A stretch of 64,000 nucleotides of DNA from Paraburkholderia haematera (GTDB lineage Bacteria; Pseudomonadota; Gammaproteobacteria; Burkholderiales; Burkholderiaceae), in NCBI RefSeq assembly GCF_905220975.1, contig NZ_CAJNBK010000008.1:124001-188000 (forward strand), read 5' to 3'. This document shows positions 53,158 through 59,579 of the stretch, in pieces (positions within the stretch are counted from its first letter, which is position 1; the number at the start of each line of letters is the position of its first letter). The position numbers and the translations under genes were made by a program. The notes under the pieces were generated by a model. The model saw nothing but the letters and a program-made list of their open reading frames with translations. It had not been told where the DNA came from and made no database searches.

Positions 53158-53580
53158 TCACGCGGGATCGTTTGTGACGGCGAACAACTCGGAGCGCAAT
53201 GCCGCCGCGCGCCGCTCGCCGAAGCGATCCTCGAATTCGGCTTGCGCCGCATACCAATGCTTGCGCCCTGCTTGCAAACGCGCTTCGCCGGCTGCCGTCA
53301 GTGCAATCGACAACGCTCGCGCGTCCGCACCCAGTGTCTCGCTCGACACCAGCCCGTTGCGCCGCAGCGGCTGGATCGTGCGAACCAGCGTGGTGCGTTC
53401 CATGCGCATGGCTTCGGCCAGTTGCTTCATGGTCATCGGGCCGGTGCGATTCAGGCGCCCCAACAGCGAAAACTGTGTGATGGTCAGGCCGACATGCTCA
53501 AGATGACGGTCGTAAATCTGCGACACATAGCGTGCGGCCTGGCGGATCGCAAAGCAGTCGTCGTCGAAGAGTCCGTCCAT
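53158..53580 (-). CDS. MarR-family regulator A of the efflux locus
   Basis: A 140-residue winged-helix regulator. Core: LTITQFSLLGRLNRTGPMTM, KQLAEAMRMERTTLVRTIQP (recognition helix) and LRRNGLVSSETLGADARALS (wing). MarR dimers usually repress efflux genes until a phenolic or lipophilic ligand binds. The ATG at 53580 has AGGAAGGA upstream; a start at 53751 would run through the neighbour's terminator. It is a paralogue of regulator B (same length, matching motifs throughout) and has its own operator and terminator. Confidence 0.92.
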   Translation of the reverse strand: MDGLFDDDCFAIRQAARYVSQIYDRHLEHVGLTITQFSLLGRLNRTGPMTMKQLAEAMRMERTTLVRTIQPLRRNGLVSSETLGADARALSIALTAAGEARLQAGRKHWYAAQAEFEDRFGERRAAALRSELFAVTNDPA

Positions 53581-53601
53581 TGCTGTCCTTCCTGTTCGTA
53601 A

Positions 53602-53613
53602 GTGCGTATGCAC
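53602..53613 (-). promoter_or_regulatory. Candidate MarR operator before regulator A
   Basis: GTGCGTATGCAC, identical to the emrA-proximal site, lies 22 bases upstream of the regulator A ATG. Confidence 0.7.
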
Positions 53614-53625
53614 ATAATCAGGCGT

Positions 53626-53648
53626 AAAAAAGCTCGCCGGAACGAGCT
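53626..53648 (-). terminator. Intrinsic terminator after MarR regulator B
   Basis: Stem AGCTCG (53631-53636) / CGAGCT (53643-53648), loop CCGGAA. On the minus strand it ends in a run of six T residues (53626-53631). It lies 13 bases after the regulator B stop. Confidence 0.8.
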
Positions 53649-53660
53649 CATACGCTTTGT

Positions 53661-54083
53661 CTATCCGGTGATGCTGAAGAGTTCGGAGCGCAGCGCCTTG
53701 GCACGCGCATGGCCGAATTTTTCCTCGAACTCGTCTTGCGCGGCACGCCATGCGGTGGCCGCCTGGTCGAAGGTCGTTTCGCCCTTCTCTGTGAGACTGA
53801 ACAGAAACGTGCGGTTGTCATGCTCCGCCGATTCCGTCACCACCAACCCGTCACGCTGCAACGGTTTCATGGCCCGGACCAGCGTGGTGCGCTCCATGAC
53901 CATCGCGTCCGCGAGATCGACCATTGACAGGTTTGGCGTGCGCGCGAGCTTGGCGAGAATCGTGAACTGCGCAGCCGTCAGACCGACCTGGCCGAGATGC
54001 CGCTCGTAGATTTGCGTGACGTGCCGGGCCGCCTGGCGCAGCGCGAAACAGTTGCATTCGTCGTAAGAGAGAGGACGGTTCAT
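53661..54083 (-). CDS. MarR-family regulator B of the efflux locus
   Basis: A 140-residue winged-helix regulator and tandem paralogue of regulator A. Core: LTAAQFTILAKLARTPNLSM, VDLADAMVMERTTLVRAMKP (recognition helix, very close to A) and LQRDGLVVTESAEHDNRTFL (wing). Both start with a Cys-containing CFA[IL]RQAAR helix, so a thiol sensor is possible. The ATG at 54083 follows GAGAGAGGACGGTT; the start at 54110 lies in the operator. It is separated from regulator A by its own terminator. Confidence 0.92.
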   Translation of the reverse strand: MNRPLSYDECNCFALRQAARHVTQIYERHLGQVGLTAAQFTILAKLARTPNLSMVDLADAMVMERTTLVRAMKPLQRDGLVVTESAEHDNRTFLFSLTEKGETTFDQAATAWRAAQDEFEEKFGHARAKALRSELFSITG

Positions 54084-54098
54084 GCTAGGCAGTCTAGC

Positions 54099-54112
54099 GT
54101 GTGCATACACAC
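54099..54112 (-). promoter_or_regulatory. Candidate MarR operator before regulator B
   Basis: GTGTGCATACACAC (plus-strand reading) contains, on the minus strand, GTGTGTATGCAC, one base away from the two other sites. It lies 16 bases upstream of the regulator B ATG. Confidence 0.65.
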
Positions 54113-54271
54113 ACTGTCAAGTTTTTCTCGCTTCGCGCGTACTTCGCAAGAATGGGTAATGACCACCTTCGAGGCAAAGATCAAGACAAACGCCTGTTTG
54201 AAATACGCGTGCCGGCATGATGACCACTGGCTACTACGATAGCCCAATCGGTGCGGTGCGGTCAGCGTGCG

Positions 54272-55390
54272 TTAAAGCAGCCGGTACGCCAATCGTGCCG
54301 CCGCCCTTGCCGTGCGCTTATCCTGATCGAGAGATGGGTTGTATTCCGCAATATCCGCCGCGCGCAGCTTGCCCGACGCACGCACGTGCTGCACCATCGC
54401 TTCGACCACCGACAAGGGCACGCCCAGCGCGGCAGGTGCCGATACGCCCGGCGCGGTGGCGGCTGGGAGCACGTCAAGATCGATGGTCAGATAGATGTCG
54501 TCCGCTGCGTCCATCAGTTGCCGGAGATCGTCCAGACGCTGCGGTAATTGTGGTTCCTGCATGTCGATGTCGAGCACATAGCGCACGCCGAGCCGTTCTG
54601 CATGCGCGAACAGCGAAGCGGTGTTGCCCAGATCGCTGATGCCGAAACAGACGTAGTTGAACGGCACACCTCGTTCGGCGCAATCGCTCGCAATCTGATC
54701 GAATGGTGTGCCCGAATTCGCCGGCCGCTTCTGGCGCAGATCGAAGTGGGCGTCGAAATTGATGATGAGCAGCTTAGGGGTAGCGGTTGCCGGCGTGAGC
54801 TTTGAAATCGCACCTGCATTTGCGTTTGCAGTCGCTGCCGCAGTCACGGAAGTTGTCGAACCGACCGCTATTCTGACACCGGCACCCGCACCTGTGCCCG
54901 AGGCCGCGGCCTCGACTCCAAGCCCAGCCACGCGATCTCGATGCATGCGCAATCCGCTATACGTGCCCCACGCAACCTCATGGCCGCCGCCAAACACCAA
55001 TGGCCGGCCGCCGCTCGCGAGCACTTCGCACACCACGTTGGCGAGTTCCGCCTGTGCGCTTTCGAGGTCGCCGTCATCGCAAACCACATCGCCCGCATCG
55101 GCAAGTGCCACCATCGACGCCTTCGCCGGCAAGCCGGCCAGCGCTCGGCGCAATTCCTTCGGCGCATGTGCCGCACCGATACGGCCTTGATTGCGCCGGA
55201 CACCCTCATCGGAACCAAAGCCGACGATCACCGGCGCATCGCGTTCAATGCGTGGCGCGCCACGAAAAACATCCTCATTCCGCAGCGCGCCGCCGAACGG
55301 CATCACCTGATTGAAAACTCGCCGGGTGTCGCCGGGTTCACCATCGTCGGAACGGCCGCTCCACACCTTGTCATCGAATGGAACTCTCAT
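54272..55390 (-). CDS. hutG: Formimidoylglutamase-type ureohydrolase
   Basis: A 372-residue arginase/agmatinase-fold enzyme. Manganese ligands: GGGHEVAWGTY, NFDAHFDLR and IDLDVLPA. PANSGTPFDQIASDC, APGVSAPAALGVP and ADIAEYNPSLDQDKRTARAA are the pattern of Vibrio-type HutG, which splits N-formimidoyl-glutamate into glutamate and formamide in histidine breakdown. Agmatinase or guanidinobutyrase activity is an alternative. Odd feature: about 50 residues of Ala/Gly/Thr/Val-rich low-complexity sequence (GVEAAASGTGAGAGVRIAVG and on) between GGGHE and DAHFD. Its ATG overlaps the ABC ATPase stop, so it belongs to that operon. Confidence 0.82.
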   Translation of the reverse strand: MRVPFDDKVWSGRSDDGEPGDTRRVFNQVMPFGGALRNEDVFRGAPRIERDAPVIVGFGSDEGVRRNQGRIGAAHAPKELRRALAGLPAKASMVALADAGDVVCDDGDLESAQAELANVVCEVLASGGRPLVFGGGHEVAWGTYSGLRMHRDRVAGLGVEAAASGTGAGAGVRIAVGSTTSVTAAATANANAGAISKLTPATATPKLLIINFDAHFDLRQKRPANSGTPFDQIASDCAERGVPFNYVCFGISDLGNTASLFAHAERLGVRYVLDIDMQEPQLPQRLDDLRQLMDAADDIYLTIDLDVLPAATAPGVSAPAALGVPLSVVEAMVQHVRASGKLRAADIAEYNPSLDQDKRTARAAARLAYRLL

Positions 55391-56163
55391 GCGCGCGACA
55401 ACACCGCCTGCAAGAAAGCACGCGTACGCGGCTGCGATGGCGCCGAGAAAATCTCAGCAGGCGGCCCCGCCTCGACGATCGCGCCGCCGTCCATGACCAC
55501 CACCACGTCGGCGACTTCTTTCGCGAAACCCATTTCGTGCGTGACGACAACCATCGTCATACCCTCGCTCGCGAGCAGCTTCATCACTTGCAGCACTTCG
55601 CCGACCAGCTCGGGATCGAGCGCGGAAGTCGGCTCGTCGAACAACATCACGCGCGGCTGCATCGCCAACGCGCGAGCAATGGCAACACGCTGCTTCTGAC
55701 CGCCCGACAAACTCGCCGGCATCACGTGCGCCTTGTGGGCGAGTCCCACTTTTTCCAGCAACGCGGTTGCAGTTGCTTCGGCTTCGGCCTTGGTGGCGCC
55801 ACGCAACATCCGCGGACCAACTGTGATGTTATGCAGCACCGACAGATGCGGAAATAGATTGAACGACTGAAACACCATGCCCACTTCGGTGCGCAGCGCA
55901 TTCAGCGAACGCTCCTTGAGCATCGCTCCGTGATCCACCAGCCGATGCCCGCAGATATCGATCGTGCCGCCTTCAGCCTCTTCGAGCCCATTGCAGCAAC
56001 GCAGGAAAGTACTCTTCCCCGAGCCACTCGGCCCAATCACGACCACGACCTGCTGCGGCTGAATGTCGAAGTCGATGCCGTTGAGCACGGTATGCAAACC
56101 GAACGATTTTGTCAGCCCACGAATGCTGACGATAGGTTCATCTACTTTGGCCACAGTATTCAT
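55387..56163 (-). CDS. Polar amino-acid ABC transporter ATPase, HisP/GlnQ-like
   Basis: A 258-residue ATPase. Walker A GPSGSGKS (44-51), GMVFQSFNLFPHLSVL Q-loop, signature LSGGQKQR, Walker B VMLFDEPTSALDPE, and VTHEMGFAKEVADVVVVMDG switch region, which is the amino-acid importer pattern. Its ATG overlaps the permease stop (56160-56163) and its stop overlaps the hutG-like gene. Confidence 0.94.
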   Translation of the reverse strand: MNTVAKVDEPIVSIRGLTKSFGLHTVLNGIDFDIQPQQVVVVIGPSGSGKSTFLRCCNGLEEAEGGTIDICGHRLVDHGAMLKERSLNALRTEVGMVFQSFNLFPHLSVLHNITVGPRMLRGATKAEAEATATALLEKVGLAHKAHVMPASLSGGQKQRVAIARALAMQPRVMLFDEPTSALDPELVGEVLQVMKLLASEGMTMVVVTHEMGFAKEVADVVVVMDGGAIVEAGPPAEIFSAPSQPRTRAFLQAVLSRA

Positions 56164-56828
56164 TGCACCATCCCTCCTGCACGCAAGCGGCGCTCAACAC
56201 GATGCAACGCGTAATTGGTCGCCTGCGTCAGCACCAGATACACCAGCGCGATGGCCAGATACACTTCAAGCGAACGGTACGACACGCTGATGATCTTCTG
56301 ACCTTCGTGCATCAGATCGTCGATCGTCAACAGCGACACCAGCGCCGAGTTCTTGATCAACGCAATGAACTCATTGCCGAGCGGCGGGATCATTCGCACG
56401 ATCGCCTGCGGCAGAATGACTGCCCGCATTGCCTGCCCCGACGACATGCCGATCGAACGCGCCGCTTCCATCTGCCCGCGATCCACCGACTGAATCGCAC
56501 CGCGCACGATCTCCGACACATAGGCCGCGGAATACAAGCCGAGCCCCAGCATCCCGCACACGAAAGCCGGCAACAGAATGCCGAATTGCGGCAAGCCGAA
56601 GAACAGCAGGAAAAGTTGCACGAGCAACGGCGTGCCGCGGAAGAACGTGAGGTACGCGGTACAGAAGGCGTACACCACGCGCCGCTTCGGTGTGAGCCGG
56701 CCGATACCGATCAGCAGGCCCAGCACGCAACTCAGCGCGAGCGCGGCGGCGGTCACTTCGACCGTCACAACCGCGCCATGCATGATGTCCGGCAATCCGG
56801 CAATCACCGGCGAAAAATCGAGTTCCAT
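56160..56828 (-). CDS. Polar amino-acid ABC transporter permease, HisM/GlnP-like
   Basis: A 222-residue permease of the His/Glu/Gln/Arg family. LSCVLGLLIGIGRLTPKRRV, AYLTFFRGTPLLVQLFLLFF and the EAA loop EAARSIGMSSGQAMRAVILP are characteristic. Only one permease gene is present, so it should act as a homodimer. It starts 17 bases after the binding-protein stop. Confidence 0.94.
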   Translation of the reverse strand: MELDFSPVIAGLPDIMHGAVVTVEVTAAALALSCVLGLLIGIGRLTPKRRVVYAFCTAYLTFFRGTPLLVQLFLLFFGLPQFGILLPAFVCGMLGLGLYSAAYVSEIVRGAIQSVDRGQMEAARSIGMSSGQAMRAVILPQAIVRMIPPLGNEFIALIKNSALVSLLTIDDLMHEGQKIISVSYRSLEVYLAIALVYLVLTQATNYALHRVERRLRAGGMVQ

Positions 56829-56845
56829 TATGTCTGCTCAGCCGG

Positions 56846-57601
56846 TTATTGCGCGGTGGCGCCGAACCACTTCTTGACGATTGCCGCATACGTGCCGTCG
56901 GCCTTGATCTTCGCCAGCGCCGTGTTGAATGCCGCCTTCAGTTGCGGTTCGTCCTTGCGCACAGCGATACCGTAGGCTTCGGTCGTCAGCGGCTTGTCGA
57001 GTACGCGGAAACCACCGCGCGTCCTCACGAGCTGATAGGCGGCCGGCTTGCCGGTCACGGCAGCGTCGGCACGGCCGATGCCGACCAGGTCGAACATTTC
57101 CTGATTCTTCTCGACTTCAACGCGGTTGATTTGCGGGAAGTTGTCACGCAGGAAGTTGACCGACTTCGTGCCCACCTGGACCGAAACTTTCTTGCCATTC
57201 AAATCCGCTACCGACTTGATCGGCGAATCGGTTTTCACCAGTGCGACGAGGCCGCCTGCGTAATACGAATCGGTGAAATCGACCACTTTCGCCCGCTCAT
57301 CGGTGATGTAGATGCCGGAGATCGCTACGTCGAAACGATGCGCGATCAAGCCCGGAATCAAGCCTTTGAAGTCGATATCGGTCCATTGCACGCTTTTACC
57401 CATAGCTTTCGCGAGCGCATTCATCATGTCGACATCGAAGCCGGTGCGTGCGCCGTTTTCGGTGAATTCCATCGGCGGGAAGGTCGCGTCGGTGGCGACG
57501 TTGAGTACGTCCGGTGTTTGGGCGGACGCCGCACCGGAAAAACCGGCAAGCGTCACCGCGAACGTGACGCATGCGAGGGACAACAGTCGATTCAGTTTCA
57601 T
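56846..57601 (-). CDS. Amino-acid ABC transporter binding protein
   Basis: A 251-residue family 3 solute-binding protein. Sec signal MKLNRLLSLACVTFAVTLAG ending ASA, then VLNVATDATFPPMEFTENGA and TGFDVDMMNALAKAMGKSVQ. FDVAISGIYITDERAKVVDF and SVADLNGKKVSVQVGTKSVN are hinge and lobe-two segments. The pattern fits lysine/arginine/histidine- or glutamine-binding proteins. AAGGAG precedes the ATG. The 5' untranslated region holds a 9-bp tandem repeat. With the HutG-type enzyme the cargo could be histidine or a histidine breakdown product (inference). Confidence 0.92.
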   Translation of the reverse strand: MKLNRLLSLACVTFAVTLAGFSGAASAQTPDVLNVATDATFPPMEFTENGARTGFDVDMMNALAKAMGKSVQWTDIDFKGLIPGLIAHRFDVAISGIYITDERAKVVDFTDSYYAGGLVALVKTDSPIKSVADLNGKKVSVQVGTKSVNFLRDNFPQINRVEVEKNQEMFDLVGIGRADAAVTGKPAAYQLVRTRGGFRVLDKPLTTEAYGIAVRKDEPQLKAAFNTALAKIKADGTYAAIVKKWFGATAQ

Positions 57602-57618
57602 GAGAGGGCTCCTTGTGG

Positions 57619-57663
57619 TTCGTTCAGTTCGTTCAGTTCGTTCAGTTCGTTCAGTTCGTTCGG
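57619..57663. repeat. 9-bp tandem repeat, five units, before the amino-acid binding protein gene
   Basis: Four perfect units TTCGTTCAG and a fifth TTCGTTCGG, contiguous. It ends 17 bases from the start codon at 57601, in the presumed leader between the IclR gene and the transporter operon, where copy number would alter promoter or ribosome-site spacing. Confidence 0.9.
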
Positions 57664-57702
57664 TATCCAGATCGAATTCTGGCCGCGAGCGGCCTTGCCC
57701 GA

Positions 57703-58452
57703 TCAATCTGTTTGCATATGCTCGGAAATAGCGCGGGCCGTGCGTAGCGTCCCGTCGATGAATTGGCTTTCGCGGCCGATAGCGCGCGTGGACGGCGCCA
57801 TCAGCGTGATCGACGCGCTGCTGCCGGTGCCGCGTCCGCTGCGGTGGAATATCGGGGCGCTCACACCCCACACGCCCGGGTCGACTTCGCTGTCGCTGAC
57901 GGCGTAGCCCTGAGCACGAATCTGTTCGAGTTCGGCTTCGATCGCGGCGCGGCCGGCGGGGTCGTTGTCGAACACGCTGTCGAGCACTTCGGTGCGCGCC
58001 TTGTCGGCCATGAACGCCAGCAGCGATTTCGCCGATGCACCGGCCTTCAGCGGCACGGCGCGGCCTTTTTCGAACGAACAGCGCAAGGAGTGCTGACTGT
58101 CGACCATTTCCAGGCACATCACCTGATGCTTGACCGCGACCACCAGCCCGATGCTTTCCTGCGACGCGCGCGCCAGGTGTTGCATCTCCGTACGACTCGC
58201 TTCGACAAGCTGCGAATTCACGTCGAAGCCAAGCGCGAGCTGCAGGCTGATCGGCCCCGGCGCGTAATAGCCCGCGTTTTCAGCAACGAACCCCCAACGC
58301 TTGAGCAAGGCGATCTGCCGGTACAGCGTGCTTTGCGCGAGACCGGTGACGGCGAGCAGATCCTTGACCGACATGGCCTTGCCGTGACTGGCGAGCGCCG
58401 CCAGCACCAGCAGCACCCGTTCAGCCCCTGTCACACTCTGTTCCGCGTTCAC
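57703..58452 (-). CDS. IclR-family regulator of the amino-acid ABC operon
   Basis: A regulator of about 249 residues. Winged helix: AERVLLVLAALASHGKAMSV, KDLLAVTGLAQSTLYRQIAL. Effector domain: ESIGLVVAVKHQVMCLEMVD and SEVDPGVWGVSAPIFHRSGR. The start is uncertain: GTG at 58452 fits the family length, while TTG at 58470 adds six residues; neither has a good ribosome site. It is on the same strand as, and 101 bases before, the transporter operon it probably controls. Confidence 0.85.
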   Translation of the reverse strand: MNAEQSVTGAERVLLVLAALASHGKAMSVKDLLAVTGLAQSTLYRQIALLKRWGFVAENAGYYAPGPISLQLALGFDVNSQLVEASRTEMQHLARASQESIGLVVAVKHQVMCLEMVDSQHSLRCSFEKGRAVPLKAGASAKSLLAFMADKARTEVLDSVFDNDPAGRAAIEAELEQIRAQGYAVSDSEVDPGVWGVSAPIFHRSGRGTGSSASITLMAPSTRAIGRESQFIDGTLRTARAISEHMQTD

Positions 58453-58520
58453 GATGAAAACTACCCACAACGAATAATGGGATCAGAATGCCAGAACGTT
58501 CTCGGATTTCAAAAACCGGA

Positions 58521-58569
58521 TTCCCGGTGAGCGGGAATGTATGGAGAGGGTTTTCCCCGAATGCGGGAT
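58521..58569. promoter_or_regulatory. Candidate IclR operator pair upstream of the second IclR gene
   Basis: TTCCCGGTGAGCGGGAA (58521-58537) is an inverted repeat with six-base arms. TTCCCCGAATGCGGGAT (58553-58569) matches it in 12 of 17 positions, exactly 32 bases apart (about three helical turns). They lie 70 to 120 bases before the regulator start. Confidence 0.55.
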
Positions 58570-58570
58570 A

Positions 58571-58601
58571 AAAGAGCGTGCCGCTGCGAACGCGCGGCAC
58601 G
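58571..58601 (-). terminator. Probable terminator of the second ATP-grasp cluster
   Basis: Perfect eight-base stem CGTGCCGC (58577-58584) / GCGGCACG (58594-58601). On the minus strand it is followed by CTCTTTTATC. It lies 88 bases after the transglutaminase-like stop. Confidence 0.55.
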
Positions 58602-58688
58602 TTGACAGAATTCGTCTGACCACAAAGTGGCTTGTTGAAGGGTTGAAGCGGGTTAATGCCCGAAAACGCGGCGGCGAAGCGCGCCGGA

Positions 58689-59579
58689 TTAAAGCGCAAG
58701 CACCGTCACACCCACTTCCACCCGATGCGCCCCGCCCCCCAGGATCATCCCGCGCAGCAAGGACACGTCGCTGTAATCGCGCCCGATCGCCAGCGTCACG
58801 TGGTCCATATCGGCGAGCACGTCATTGGTGGGGTCGAGATCGATCCAGCCACTCGTCGGACAATAGACCGACACCCACGCATGCGAGGCATCCGCACCGA
58901 TCAACCGTGGCTGCCCAGGCGGCGGATCGTTGCGCAGATAACCGCTCACGTAGCGCGCCGGCAAACCCAGCGAGCGCAAGCAGCCGATCATCACCTGCGC
59001 GAAGTCCTGGCATACCCCGCTCTTCAATTCGAAAGCGCGCTCGGCGGGCGTGTCGAACATCGTCGCCGAAGGTTTGTACTCGAAGTCTTCGTGAATCCGG
59101 TGCATCAGATCGATCGCACCCGCCACGATCGGCATGCCGGGCGGAAAGCTCGGCAGTGCATAAGCGCGCAATGACGGCCGCGGCACGATGTTTGGCGACG
59201 CAAAGCGGAACTCCACCTCGGGCCGGAACTCGCCGCCGACCCAAAACCGCAACGAGCCCGCCACGTCTTCCCATTCAGGCGTTTCGTCGGGGTCGAGGTC
59301 GGTCCAGCGCGGCAGGAGCGCCACCGTGGTTTCGCTCACGAGTTGCAAGCGCTCGTGCGGGGCGTCCAGCGCGAAGTACAGGACGTCGTTGCCGAACGCG
59401 TCGATACGGCTCGTTTGATAGGACGGTTCGGGCTCGATCTTTTCTGCATGCGAGACCACGCGCTGCCACGCACAGACGATCGGCCGGATCGTCGCAAGAT
59501 GCTGGGCGGTTTCCACATACGTGGAGTAGTGGTAGGTCGTGCGATGCGAGACGGACAACACGGTCGGCGCATTCTTCAT
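58689..59579 (-). CDS. Transglutaminase-like protein of the second cluster
   Basis: A 296-residue protein with the same build as the one at 2486-3286. N-terminal beta domain (LSVSHRTTYHYSTYVETAQH), then core with Cys190 (KSGVCQDFAQVMIG), His233 (ADASHAWVSVYC) and Asp249 (GWIDLDPTND). The triad is intact. The ATG at 59579 overlaps the TGA of the ATP-grasp/alpha-E gene (ATGA), so translation is coupled; a GTG at 59585 is less likely. No export signal. Function, as for the first cluster, is amide cleavage or transfer on an unknown peptide. Confidence 0.9.
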   Translation of the reverse strand: MKNAPTVLSVSHRTTYHYSTYVETAQHLATIRPIVCAWQRVVSHAEKIEPEPSYQTSRIDAFGNDVLYFALDAPHERLQLVSETTVALLPRWTDLDPDETPEWEDVAGSLRFWVGGEFRPEVEFRFASPNIVPRPSLRAYALPSFPPGMPIVAGAIDLMHRIHEDFEYKPSATMFDTPAERAFELKSGVCQDFAQVMIGCLRSLGLPARYVSGYLRNDPPPGQPRLIGADASHAWVSVYCPTSGWIDLDPTNDVLADMDHVTLAIGRDYSDVSLLRGMILGGGAHRVEVGVTVLAL

